Below are positions 41,382 to 50,210 of a stretch of DNA of 64,000 nucleotides, one piece after another. Origin of the DNA: Subtercola vilae (GTDB taxonomy: Bacteria > Actinomycetota > Actinomycetes > Actinomycetales > Microbacteriaceae). The stretch is taken from positions 1 through 64,000 of the forward strand of contig NZ_QYRT01000014.1 in assembly GCF_004923255.1 (NCBI RefSeq), written 5' to 3'. Each line of letters begins with the position of its first letter. Position 1 is the stretch's first letter. The notes below the pieces were generated by a model. It saw nothing but the letters and a program-made list of their open reading frames with translations, was not told the origin of the DNA and searched no databases. A program made the position numbers and the translations under genes.

Positions 41382-42743
41382 GTGAGTGCCACCAGAGTTT
41401 TCGTCGCCAGGCTGGCCGGGTGCACCGTTTTCGACCCCGCGGGCGACCGCCTGGGCAAGGTGCGCGACGTGCTGGTTGTCTACCGCTCCAACGATTCGCC
41501 GCGCCTCGTCGGCCTCATCGTCGAGATCCCCGGCAAGCGCCGCGTCTTTGTGGGCATCGGTCGTGTCACCAGTATTGGCAGCGGCCAGATCATCACCACG
41601 GGTCTGATGAACGTACGGCGGTTCCAGCAGCGCGGTGGCGAGGTTCGAGTGATCGCCGAGATTCTCGGTCGGCGCGTGGTGTTCAGCGACGGTTCGGGTG
41701 ACGCCACCATCGAAGACGTCGCCATCGAGCAGGCCGGCGCGGGTGAGTGGAGCGTCTCCCAACTGTTCCTTCGCCGCCCGAAGACGAGCGCCAGCCCGTT
41801 CGGCAAGGGCCCCACCGTCTTCGCCACGTGGGGTGAGGTGGTCGAGAAAGGCCAGACCGGCCAGTCGCAGTCGGCCGAGCAGCTCATTGCCACTTACGGC
41901 GACATGAAGCCCGCCGACCTCGCGAACACGCTTCTCGATCTGCCTCAGCTGCGCATGCTCGAGGTTGCTGAAGAGCTTCCGGATGCCCGCCTCGCCGACG
42001 TTCTCGAAGAGATGCCCGAGAGCGACCAGGTCGAGATCATGAACCAGCTCGACGACACCCGCGCGGCTGACGTTCTCGACCAGATGCAGCCTGACGACGC
42101 GGCTGACCTCATCGCCCAACTCTCAGAAGCGCGTGGCGAAGAGCTGCTGAAGCTCATGCAGCCCGAAGAAGCAGACGACGTGCGCATGCTGCTCGCGTAT
42201 GCACCCGACACGGCCGGTGGCCTGATGACCACCGAACCCATCATCGTGTCGGCCGACGCAACCGTGGCCGAAGGCCTCGCCCTCATCCGCCGTCACGAAC
42301 TCGCACCGGCTCTCGGTGCCGCCATCTGCGTCACCCTCCCGCCGTACGAACCGCCCACCGGCCGCTTTCTCGGAATGGTGCACTTTCAGCGAATGCTGCG
42401 GTACCCGCCGCACGAGCGGCTCGGGTCGCTCATCGACGACGGCCTCGAGCCTGTCACGGCCGAGACGAGCGCGGCTGAAGTCTCGCGTATTCTCGCCAGC
42501 TACAACCTTGTTTCTGTTCCCGTCGTAGACGAGAACCACCGACTTGTCGGGGTGGTGACTATTGACGATGTTCTCGACTACCTGTTGCCCGACGACTGGC
42601 GAAGTCAGGAGGGCGATACCCGAACGCGCGCCCGTTCGGTGCCCTCACTGCAGACCAAGACCGGCACGATTCCGCTTGTGAACGCGGCTTCTGCCGCCCA
42701 CGAAAAACCCTCACGCGGAAGGAGACTCGGCAATGGCTCGTAG
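41382..42743 (+). CDS. Soluble MgtE N-domain/CBS protein with PRC-barrel-like N-terminus
   Basis: A 453-residue cytoplasmic protein. Residues 1-75 look like a PRC-barrel domain. Residues about 165-270 form the helical MgtE intracellular N domain (LLDLPQLRMLEVAEELPDARLADVLEEM...), and about 275-405 a CBS pair (VTIDDVLDYLLPDDW at its end). The magnesium-channel transmembrane domain of MgtE is entirely missing, so this is a magnesium-sensor-like regulatory protein rather than a transporter. It overlaps the DUF1003 gene by 11 bp. The trio with DUF1003 and Mrp is conserved in actinobacteria. Confidence 0.88.
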   Translation: MSATRVFVARLAGCTVFDPAGDRLGKVRDVLVVYRSNDSPRLVGLIVEIPGKRRVFVGIGRVTSIGSGQIITTGLMNVRRFQQRGGEVRVIAEILGRRVVFSDGSGDATIEDVAIEQAGAGEWSVSQLFLRRPKTSASPFGKGPTVFATWGEVVEKGQTGQSQSAEQLIATYGDMKPADLANTLLDLPQLRMLEVAEELPDARLADVLEEMPESDQVEIMNQLDDTRAADVLDQMQPDDAADLIAQLSEARGEELLKLMQPEEADDVRMLLAYAPDTAGGLMTTEPIIVSADATVAEGLALIRRHELAPALGAAICVTLPPYEPPTGRFLGMVHFQRMLRYPPHERLGSLIDDGLEPVTAETSAAEVSRILASYNLVSVPVVDENHRLVGVVTIDDVLDYLLPDDWRSQEGDTRTRARSVPSLQTKTGTIPLVNAASAAHEKPSRGRRLGNGS

Positions 42744-43335
42744 TACCCCCACCCGGTCATCCAGCACCCGTCTCGACGGCCCCAAAGGCCTGCGCACCAA
42801 CGTTCTGACCCCGCGCAACCGCCAGAACCGAACCAACCGCGACCGTTTCGGTCGCGCAACAGAGTCGATCGCCCGCGGCATGGGCACCCCGTGGTTTCTC
42901 ATCATTCTGAGTGCGTTCGTTGTGCTCTGGATCGGGTTCAACACCTACGGCCCCGAGAACCTGCGTTTCGACTCGGCTGCCATCGGCTTCACCGCGCTCA
43001 CGCTCATTCTGTCGCTGCAGGCCTCGTACGCCGCTCCCCTGATTCTGCTCGCGCAGAACCGGCAAGACGACCGAGACCGTGTGCAGATCGAGCAAGACCG
43101 CCAACGTGCCGAACGAAACCTCGCCGACACCGAATACTTGGCGCGTGAAGTGGTTGCACTGCGGTTGGCCATGCAAGACATGGCCAGCAAAGACTTCATC
43201 CGAGGCGAGCTCAGGGCACTGCTCGAAGAGTTGAGCGTCGCGCAGAGCAGCATCGAGCAGAACCGTGCAGAGCAGAACCGCGCCGGCGAGAGTACGGCTG
43301 CGAACCGTGTCGAGGCAAGACAACCCGGTGCCTGA
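42733..43335 (+). CDS. DUF1003 membrane protein
   Basis: A 200-residue protein of the DUF1003 family. A basic N-terminus (1-35) is followed by DRFGRATESIARGMGTPWFLI, one helix (about 53-70), NTYGPENLRFDSAAIGFTALTLILSLQASYAAPLILLAQNRQDDRDR with a second helix (about 84-105), then a long polar coiled-coil-like C-terminus (about 108-185). The conserved DRD/QNRQ region after the second helix is characteristic. The function is unknown; a link to magnesium homeostasis is suggested only by the neighbour. It overlaps both flanking genes. Confidence 0.88.
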   Translation: MARSTPTRSSSTRLDGPKGLRTNVLTPRNRQNRTNRDRFGRATESIARGMGTPWFLIILSAFVVLWIGFNTYGPENLRFDSAAIGFTALTLILSLQASYAAPLILLAQNRQDDRDRVQIEQDRQRAERNLADTEYLAREVVALRLAMQDMASKDFIRGELRALLEELSVAQSSIEQNRAEQNRAGESTAANRVEARQPGA

Positions 43336-44470
43336 GGTCGCGGCGGCCTCGGCCGTTCGGCTGGCCCTCTCCCGCGTGCTCGACCCGGAGATTCGCAAGC
43401 CCATCACCGAGCTCGACATGGTGGGCGACATCACGGTGAACGAGGTCGGCGAGGTGTCGGTGGGCATCAAACTGACGATTGTCGGATGCCCGGCCGCCGA
43501 CACCATCGAACGCGACGTTCGTGCCGCAACACTCGGCACCGCGGGGGTGACGGCCGCGAGCATCCACGTCACTATCATGACCCGCGAGGAACGCGCCGCC
43601 CTCACCGAGAAACTGCGCGGCCCGGGAGGTGCCCGAACCATGCAGTTCGGGCCAGAGGCACTCACCCGCATCTACGCCGTGACCAGCGGAAAAGGTGGGG
43701 TGGGCAAGTCGACGCTCACCGCCAACCTCGCCGTGGCGCTGGCGGCAGAGGGGCTGAGCGTCGGCATCGTCGACGCCGACGTGTACGGGTTCTCGATTCC
43801 GGGCATCCTCGGCCTCGTCGTGAACGGTCAGACGCAGAAGCCCACCCGCGTCGACGACATGATTCTGCCGCCCGTTGGCTACGGAGTGAAGATCATCTCC
43901 ATCGGCATGTTCGTCGATGACAATGCCGCCGTGGCGTGGCGCGGGCCGATGCTGCACCGAACGATTCAGCAGTTTCTCACCGACGTCTACTTCGGCGATC
44001 TCGACGTTCTGCTGCTCGATCTGCCGCCCGGCACAGGCGACGTGGCCATCTCGGTGGGGCAGCTGTTGCCGCACGCCGAGGTGCTCGTGGTCACGACTCC
44101 CCAGCCCGCCGCCGCCGACGTGGCCGAGCGCTCAGGCGTCGTCGCGCGCCAGACCGGCCAGAAGATCGTCGGCGTGATCGAGAACATGGCGGGCCTTTCC
44201 CAGCCCGACGGCAGTGTGCTCGAGCTGTTCGGGTCGGGAGGAGGGGCAGAGGTTGTTCGGCGGCTGTCGGCGGGTCAGGATGCCCCCGTGCCCCTGCTCG
44301 CCTCGATTCCCCTCAGCGTGGCCCTTCGCGCCGGCGGCGACGTGGGCGCGCCCATCGTGCTCACCGACCCGCTCGACCCGGCCAGCGTGGCGATCCTCCG
44401 CGTCGCGGCCCAGCTCGCCGCCCGCCCCCGCGGACTCTCCGGCCTGAAACTGCCCGTCACCCCCCGCTGA
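43328..44470 (+). CDS. mrp: Mrp/NBP35-type iron-sulfur carrier ATPase
   Basis: A protein of about 380 residues. The N-terminal MIP18/DUF59 domain (VLDPEIRKPITELDMVGDI, GCPAADTIERDV) precedes a ParA-like P-loop ATPase domain: SGKGGVGKST (120-129), VDADVYGFSIPGILG and LLDLPPGTGDVAIS. The family assembles or carries Fe-S clusters. The C-terminal region ENMAGLSQPDGSVLELFGSGGG lacks the CxxC pair that coordinates the bridging cluster in other Mrp proteins. GTG 43328, overlapping the DUF1003 stop by 8 bp, aligns with family N-termini; GTG 43307 is possible. Confidence 0.93.
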   Translation: MPEVAAASAVRLALSRVLDPEIRKPITELDMVGDITVNEVGEVSVGIKLTIVGCPAADTIERDVRAATLGTAGVTAASIHVTIMTREERAALTEKLRGPGGARTMQFGPEALTRIYAVTSGKGGVGKSTLTANLAVALAAEGLSVGIVDADVYGFSIPGILGLVVNGQTQKPTRVDDMILPPVGYGVKIISIGMFVDDNAAVAWRGPMLHRTIQQFLTDVYFGDLDVLLLDLPPGTGDVAISVGQLLPHAEVLVVTTPQPAAADVAERSGVVARQTGQKIVGVIENMAGLSQPDGSVLELFGSGGGAEVVRRLSAGQDAPVPLLASIPLSVALRAGGDVGAPIVLTDPLDPASVAILRVAAQLAARPRGLSGLKLPVTPR

Positions 44471-44526
44471 CCCGCCGCTCTGCGGCCCCGGCACGACGCG
44501 ACGCGCCGCGCGCGAGCCTTCGTCGC

Positions 44527-45180
44527 TCAGCCGGCGAGCCCGAGCCGCCCGCGCACGAAGTTCAGCAGCACCTCGCGCGCCGTCTCGACCGTCAGGCCCG
44601 ACTCGCGGCAGTAGCACTGCACGGCCAGCCCGTCGACGATGGCGGCCGTCTCTGACGCGAAGGCCTGCGGGTCGTCGCAGACGAACGCCTCTGACGCCAC
44701 GCCGTTCTCGACGATCTCCTGCAGCGCGTGCCGCCAGCCGGCGTAGTGGTCGTTCATCCACCGGCCGTACTCGTCGTCGCGCGCCGCAGCCGACCAGAAG
44801 TCGAACCAGATCAGCCAGTGCCGACGGGTGTCGGTGTCGGTTCGAAAGAGCCCGCCGAGCAGCAGCGTGAGCGCCGACACCGGGTCGCGTGCCTCACGGG
44901 CGCTTCGCTGCAGGGGCTCGTAGAAGTCGGTGGTCTCGCTCTTGACGACCTCCATCAGAACCTCGTCGAGGCCTTTGAAGTGGTACGTGATCGTGCCCGG
45001 AGACACCCCGCTCGCCCCAGAGATGTCACGAATGAGAACGTTGAACAGCCCCTTGTCGGCGATGAGGTCGCGCGCCGCATTGATCACCAGCTGGCGGCGA
45101 ATCTCTGTGGGGTGCCGCTGCCGCTCTGTCGCCGTCTTCGCTCGCGGACGGTTCGCCTTCTGCTCGACCTGGGTCTCCAT
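44527..45180 (-). CDS. TetR-family transcriptional regulator
   Basis: A 217-residue repressor. A basic N-terminal arm precedes the HTH (about 30-75; VINAARDLIADKGLFNVLIRDISGASGVSPGTITYHFKGLDEVLMEV). The ligand domain contains WLIWFDFWSAAARDDEYGRWMNDHYAGWR, as in the BetI-like/TetR_C_6 group. It is the last gene of the peptide-uptake operon, 27 bp after the CocE-like hydrolase, so it probably controls this operon; a dyad symmetry in front of the binding-protein gene is the candidate site. Confidence 0.92.
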   Translation of the reverse strand: METQVEQKANRPRAKTATERQRHPTEIRRQLVINAARDLIADKGLFNVLIRDISGASGVSPGTITYHFKGLDEVLMEVVKSETTDFYEPLQRSAREARDPVSALTLLLGGLFRTDTDTRRHWLIWFDFWSAAARDDEYGRWMNDHYAGWRHALQEIVENGVASEAFVCDDPQAFASETAAIVDGLAVQCYCRESGLTVETAREVLLNFVRGRLGLAG

Positions 45181-45207
45181 GTGGCTTTCGTTACTTTCGC
45201 TGTCTCG

Positions 45208-47235
45208 TCAGGCTGAGGTTCGCGGAATCGACGTGCGATACGTTCTCTCGAAGAATAGTTCGTCGCCTTCGAAAGTCGTCACGGTGCTCGCGAGTTCGAA
45301 CGCGTGTCGTGTCGCCGTGATCACCGAGTGGGTGTGGATGCTCGTCTTCCACTCGCCCCGCTCGAGCGAGATTCGCCACTCCGACTCCGCGCGGGCTGTG
45401 AGCGGGTCGTTCTGCTCGATGAAGTAGGTCTCGAGCGCGTCTTCGCTGAAGTGCAGCCCGTCGGGAAAAATGCGGTTGCCGCCGTAGTTCGGGTCGACCG
45501 TCACCGTGTAACTCTCGGTCTGCGGCTCGTAGCGCACCTCGCGCTCGGGCCGAACGACGGGCGGCGGCCCAGCCGTCACACCCATCGGCGACGACTGCTC
45601 GGCCTCTTCGAAGCTCACGCGACTCGAACCGATCACGGCCGGGTCGAGGTCGTCGAGGGTCAGGATGCTCGCGGCCGCGTCGATCGAGACGGAGCCTCGT
45701 TCGCCGTGCGGCCAGATCCACGGCCAGTACGTGGTGGCGAGGGCCAGCCGCAGTTTGTGGCCCGCCGGCACGTGCCACGAGATGGCCGTGAACTCGATGG
45801 CCGCGTCGACGAACTCGCCCGGAATCAGTTCGTCGACGGCATCCATACCGTTGCGGTGCAGAAGGTTGATGGCGCCGCGCGTGATGAGGGTCGACGAGCC
45901 GTCAGGCGCCACGTCGCAGAGGCGCGCGATGACGGTCGCCCTGGCGGCCGTGCTGCTGACCCGCAGGGTGAGACGCGCGAACCCCAGCAGGTTGATGTCT
46001 GAGGTGAGTACCGGGGTCTCGAACACGACCGAGCGGCCGTCTTCGGCGCGCTGGTCGGGTGGCAGGTCAGAGAGGTTTCCGAACGGAAACCAGCGGGCGG
46101 CGTCGACGCCGTGGTGCTGCGGGGTGTCGATGAGGGCGACGTTCGAGGCGTCGGTGGCGAGGCTTCGAAGGTCGCTAGCCAGCGAGAAGGTCTTCGACGA
46201 GATGTCGGCCGAGGGCCACGACGACAGACCGACCCAGCTGCCCTCGCGCACCGGGTAGTGCGTGGCGGGGCGAACAGACTCCTGGTGGTAGAGACGGAGC
46301 GCCGGCTCGTCCATGACACCGGTGTCGATGCCCTTCAGCCAGTGATCCCACCAGCGGAGGGTCTCCTGCAGGAAGCCGATGGTCGGGCCCGGGGTGCGCT
46401 GGATGTCGGGGTACTGGTGCGACCACGGGCCGACAATACCCTTCACCGGCGCGTCGAGCTTGTCGACGAGACGCAGAACGGCGTTGCGGTACGGGTCGGC
46501 CCAGCCGCCCACCGCGAGAACCGCGGCCTCGATGGCGGAATAGTCTTCGTTCACCGAACCGTGGCGCCAATAGTCGTCGCGCTCCTGGTGCGCGAGCCAG
46601 ATCTCGGAGAACGGCCGCAGGGCATCCAGTCTCGCCGCCCACATCGAACGCCAGGCGTCACCGACGTGCGCGGGGTCTGGCGGGCGGCTCTGGAAGGCGA
46701 GCATGGTGCCGGCCCACGCGCTCATGTCGATGCCGAGCATCGCGCCGCCGTAGTAGTGAACGTCGTCGGCGTAACGGTCATCGGTTGAGCACACCGTGAC
46801 GATGGCCGCGAGGGCTGGCGGGCGTTCGGCCGCGAGCTGCAACGAGTTGAAACCGCCCCACGAGATGCCGAACATGCCCACCTTGCCGGTGCACCACGGC
46901 TGCGCTGCCAGCCACGCGATGACCTCGAGACCGTCGGCCTGTTCCTGCTCGTGGTACTCGTCGAGCATGAGGCCCTGCGAGTCACCGGAGCCGCGCATGT
47001 CGACGCGCACCGACGCGTAGCCGTTGCCAGCGTACCAGGGGTGGCGCTGGGCATCGCGCGGGCCTGTCCAGTCGCTGCGGCGGTAGGGCAGGTATTCGAG
47101 CAGCGCTGGCACCGGGCTCGCCTCGGCATCGTCTGGCAGCCAGATTGTGGCGGCAAGCAGCGTGCCGTCGCGCATCGGAATCGAGACGTCGGTGAGCACG
47201 GTCACGGTGCGGTCGAATTCGGTGCGGATCTTCAT
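45208..47235 (-). CDS. CocE/NonD family serine hydrolase (X-Pro dipeptidyl-peptidase-like)
   Basis: A 675-residue alpha/beta hydrolase of the CocE/NonD family, which includes cocaine esterase, glutaryl-7-ACA acylase and Xaa-Pro dipeptidyl peptidases. The N-terminal RDGTLLAATIWLPDD and RGSGDSQG oxyanion region precede the nucleophile elbow GMFGISWGGF (Ser about 126). A C-terminal jelly-roll domain (about 400-600) contains KLRLALATTYWPWIWP. No signal peptide is seen, so it should act in the cytoplasm, probably on peptides or acyl-amides imported by the adjacent ABC transporter. A possible ribosome site GAAAGG precedes ATG 47235. Confidence 0.93.
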   Translation of the reverse strand: MKIRTEFDRTVTVLTDVSIPMRDGTLLAATIWLPDDAEASPVPALLEYLPYRRSDWTGPRDAQRHPWYAGNGYASVRVDMRGSGDSQGLMLDEYHEQEQADGLEVIAWLAAQPWCTGKVGMFGISWGGFNSLQLAAERPPALAAIVTVCSTDDRYADDVHYYGGAMLGIDMSAWAGTMLAFQSRPPDPAHVGDAWRSMWAARLDALRPFSEIWLAHQERDDYWRHGSVNEDYSAIEAAVLAVGGWADPYRNAVLRLVDKLDAPVKGIVGPWSHQYPDIQRTPGPTIGFLQETLRWWDHWLKGIDTGVMDEPALRLYHQESVRPATHYPVREGSWVGLSSWPSADISSKTFSLASDLRSLATDASNVALIDTPQHHGVDAARWFPFGNLSDLPPDQRAEDGRSVVFETPVLTSDINLLGFARLTLRVSSTAARATVIARLCDVAPDGSSTLITRGAINLLHRNGMDAVDELIPGEFVDAAIEFTAISWHVPAGHKLRLALATTYWPWIWPHGERGSVSIDAAASILTLDDLDPAVIGSSRVSFEEAEQSSPMGVTAGPPPVVRPEREVRYEPQTESYTVTVDPNYGGNRIFPDGLHFSEDALETYFIEQNDPLTARAESEWRISLERGEWKTSIHTHSVITATRHAFELASTVTTFEGDELFFERTYRTSIPRTSA

Positions 47236-47370
47236 GGTGGAGCTGGCCTTTCAGGGTGGGGCGGGGGTGGTGCGGTGTGGCGGAGGGTGATGACTGCGCC
47301 GGTCAGGCGCGGGTACCGGATGCGCATGCGACCGGGGGTGCGGCGCTGCGGCCGCCGCGAGCGACAGGCT

Positions 47371-49320
47371 TCAGGCCGCGACGAACGCCGGCTCGTGGAT
47401 GAGTTCGGGCAGTGTGGCGTGGCACGTGATGTGATGGGTCTCTGACACCGCGAGATCGGGTGGCGTCACCGTGAGGCACACGTCACGAACGATCGGGCAG
47501 CGGCTCGCGAACGGGCAGCCGTGCTCGGGCGGCGCCAGCGGCACCTCGTCTGCGACCTTCTCGAGCGTGTCGGAGTGCTCGTCACCGAGCTCGATCACCG
47601 CGTCGAGCAGCAGCCGTGTGTACGGGTGCGAGACGTTCGCGAAGATCTGCTCGACCGTGCCCTCTTCGACGATGCGCCCGAGGTACAGCACGATCACGCG
47701 GTCGGCGATCGCCCGCACCACCGCCAGGTCGTGGGTGATGAAGAGGAACCCGATCTGCTTCGACGTTGCGAGCGTGTCGACGAGTCGCAGAATCGACGAC
47801 TGCACCGAGACGTCGAGCGCCGAGACGATCTCGTCGGCGAGCACGAGCTGCGGCTGGGCCGAGATCGCCCGCGCAATGCCGACCCGCTGGCGCTCACCGC
47901 CCGACAGCTGCCCGGGCAGACGCTCGGAGTACGACCCGGGCAACTCGACGTCGCTGAGGGCACCCGCCACACTCGCGCCGCGCACCTTGAACAGGTCGAT
48001 GGGGCGCTGGATGGCCGCTTCGACACTCTTGCGCGGGTTCAACGAGGTGTCGGCATTCTGAAAGATGAGTTGCACGGCCTGGCGCTCGGCCTTGGAGCGC
48101 CGAGCCACCGTCGCCGCGAGCGGCGCACCGCCACCACGTGCAGCAGAACCGGCGCCACCGCCCGCGCCGGCCGCGCGACGGCCTGCACCAGCAGCAGCCC
48201 CAGCCCCCGCGAGCGTGATGCTCCCCGCCGCCGGCCGCTGCAACCCCGCGATGGTCGTCGCTATCGTCGACTTGCCAGAGCCAGACTCCCCCACCAGCGC
48301 GACGATCTCGCCCGCGGCGACATCGAAACTCACACCCTGCACCGTGGGCCCCGTTCCGGCCACAGGCCGCCGCCGGTAGTCGACCGACAGGTCGCGAACC
48401 GACAGCACCACGGGCGCATCCACCGGAGCGACGCGCAGCGTGACCTCGTCGCTCTGCACCCACTCGGCATCAGCATCGAGCGCCTGGTGGTCGAGGCTCG
48501 GCGGAATACCCGGTCGATCGATGCGCGGCACACTCGCGATGAGCCCTCGGGTGTAGGGATGCCCGGGCGAGCCCAGCACCTGTCGAACCCCACCGAACTC
48601 CACGATCTCTCCCATACGCAGCACCGCCACGTCGGAGCACATCTTGTCGATGACTCCGAGGTCGTGGCTCACGATCACCATCGACATGCTGCGGGAGCGC
48701 TGCAGGTCGAGCAACAGGTCGAGAATTGCCGCCTGGGTCACCACATCGAGGCCGGTGGTGGGTTCATCCAGTACCAGCACGGTCGGGTCGGAGGCGAGCG
48801 CGATGGCAATACCGATGCGCTGCTGCTGGCCGCCCGAGAACTGGTGCGGGTACCGGTCGAGCGCCGCCCGCGGGTTCGGCAGCCGAACGAGCCGCAGCAG
48901 TTCTTCTGCACGCTCGCGCTGGGCCCGCTTGTCGCCGCGGAGCCCGTGCAGCGACTCGGCGATCTGCTCACGGATCTTCATGGTGGGCGTGAGAGCATTG
49001 CCCGCATTCTGCGGCACCATCGCCACCTCATTGATGCGAAAACGGCGAAGCTCTGCCGAGCCGAGTGCGAAGACGTCGTTGCCGGCCACGCTCACAGTTC
49101 CGCCGGAGATAAACGACGTCGAACGCAGCGACCCGAGCAGCGCGCCAGCGAGGGTCGACTTGCCCGAACCCGATTCGCCGACGAGGCCGAGAACGCGGCC
49201 CCGCTCGAGCGACACAGACACGTTCTTCAGTACGTCGACCTGCCGGGCGTTCGCCCCGCTGCCGGTGCGATACGACACGGTGAGGTCGTCGACCCCGACA
49301 ACCTGCTCTGTGGTGTTCAT
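47371..49320 (-). CDS. Peptide ABC transporter, fused double ATPase (DppD-DppF type)
   Basis: A 649-residue protein containing two ATP-binding cassettes. The first has GLVGESGSGKSTLAGALL, QFSGGQQQRIGIAIAL and VLVLDEPTTGLD. The second has ALVGESGSGKSTIATTI, LSGGERQRVGIARAI and LVLADEIVSALD. Each half carries the oligopeptide-transporter signature, and the last part has GCPFASRCP. An unusual Ala/Gly/Arg-rich insert (about residues 390-430, near 48050-48200) separates Walker A from the Q-loop region in the second cassette. ATG 49320 shares its first base with the preceding permease stop (TGATG). Confidence 0.95.
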   Translation of the reverse strand: MNTTEQVVGVDDLTVSYRTGSGANARQVDVLKNVSVSLERGRVLGLVGESGSGKSTLAGALLGSLRSTSFISGGTVSVAGNDVFALGSAELRRFRINEVAMVPQNAGNALTPTMKIREQIAESLHGLRGDKRAQRERAEELLRLVRLPNPRAALDRYPHQFSGGQQQRIGIAIALASDPTVLVLDEPTTGLDVVTQAAILDLLLDLQRSRSMSMVIVSHDLGVIDKMCSDVAVLRMGEIVEFGGVRQVLGSPGHPYTRGLIASVPRIDRPGIPPSLDHQALDADAEWVQSDEVTLRVAPVDAPVVLSVRDLSVDYRRRPVAGTGPTVQGVSFDVAAGEIVALVGESGSGKSTIATTIAGLQRPAAGSITLAGAGAAAGAGRRAAGAGGGAGSAARGGGAPLAATVARRSKAERQAVQLIFQNADTSLNPRKSVEAAIQRPIDLFKVRGASVAGALSDVELPGSYSERLPGQLSGGERQRVGIARAISAQPQLVLADEIVSALDVSVQSSILRLVDTLATSKQIGFLFITHDLAVVRAIADRVIVLYLGRIVEEGTVEQIFANVSHPYTRLLLDAVIELGDEHSDTLEKVADEVPLAPPEHGCPFASRCPIVRDVCLTVTPPDLAVSETHHITCHATLPELIHEPAFVAA

Positions 49321-50210
49321 CAGCCGAGTACCTCTTTCATGCGGTCGATGCCGAAGCTCTTGGCGAGCCCGTCTGCGGCCAGGTTGAGCCCCACGATCAG
49401 GGTGGCGAGGGCCACGATCGGCGCCACCGTCGACAGGGGTGCGATGGCCATCAGGTTGCGGTTCTCCGCCACCATGAGGCCCCAATCGGGGGTGGGTGGG
49501 TTGGCGCCGAAGCCGAGGAACGAGAGCGAGCTGATGAGCAGCACGATCCACGAGGCTCGCATGGCGAATTCGACCAGAATCACGTCGAGCACGTTCGGGA
49601 ACACCTCGCGCAGCAGAATCGAGAACATGCCCTCACCGCGGGCGCGGGCGGCCGTGATGAAGTCTTTGCTGAGCACATCGAGAATGGCGGCGCGAACCAC
49701 GCGGGTCACACCCCCGGTGTAGACCACGACGGCGGCGAACACGATGACCCACTGGCCGCTGCCGAACACGGTGACGATCACCAGCAGCGACAGAATGGCG
49801 GGAATAGCGAGAATCGAGTCGAGCACCCGCGTGATGACCTCGTCGACGATGCCGCCTCGAAAGGCTGCGATGCCCGCGATGAGCGAACCGAGGGCCACCG
49901 TGATGACGGTCGCGGCGAAACTCACCGTGAGCGCGTACTGACCGCCGTAGAGCGTACGGGTCAGAATGTCGCGCCCGAGCGCATCGGCGCCGAGCAGGTG
50001 AGCACCCGACGGGTCGGCCAGCGCCGACATCGCGTCGTTGGTCGTGGGGTTGTACGGCGTCAGCACCGGCGCGAAGATCGCCAGAATGATCTGCAGAATC
50101 ACCAGGCCGAAGCCCACCGTGGCGCTCTTCGACGAGAGAATCGAGCGCACTACCCGGCGAGCGGATGCCCGATTCTGTGTGAATCTGCTCGAAACTGTCA
50201 CGGCGGTCAT
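49320..50210 (-). CDS. Peptide ABC transporter permease (DppC type)
   Basis: A 296-residue inner-membrane permease with six predicted helices. N-terminal DppC features are visible (LLGADALGRDILTRTLYGGQYALTVSF), as is the EAA loop AARARGEGMFSILLREVFPNVLDVIL, which docks on the ATPase. The C-terminal LGFGANPPTPDWGLMVAENR is typical. ATG 50210 has GGAGCG upstream and overlaps the DppB-type stop by 4 bp. It pairs with the next permease to form the channel. Confidence 0.95.
   Translation of the reverse strand: MTAVTVSSRFTQNRASARRVVRSILSSKSATVGFGLVILQIILAIFAPVLTPYNPTTNDAMSALADPSGAHLLGADALGRDILTRTLYGGQYALTVSFAATVITVALGSLIAGIAAFRGGIVDEVITRVLDSILAIPAILSLLVIVTVFGSGQWVIVFAAVVVYTGGVTRVVRAAILDVLSKDFITAARARGEGMFSILLREVFPNVLDVILVEFAMRASWIVLLISSLSFLGFGANPPTPDWGLMVAENRNLMAIAPLSTVAPIVALATLIVGLNLAADGLAKSFGIDRMKEVLG

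Noticed and set aside
47521-49722. 733-codon plus-strand frame opposite the fused ATPase gene
   Set aside because: Antisense to two clear ABC cassettes; composition is His/Arg-rich and typical of a complementary-strand frame in high-GC DNA.
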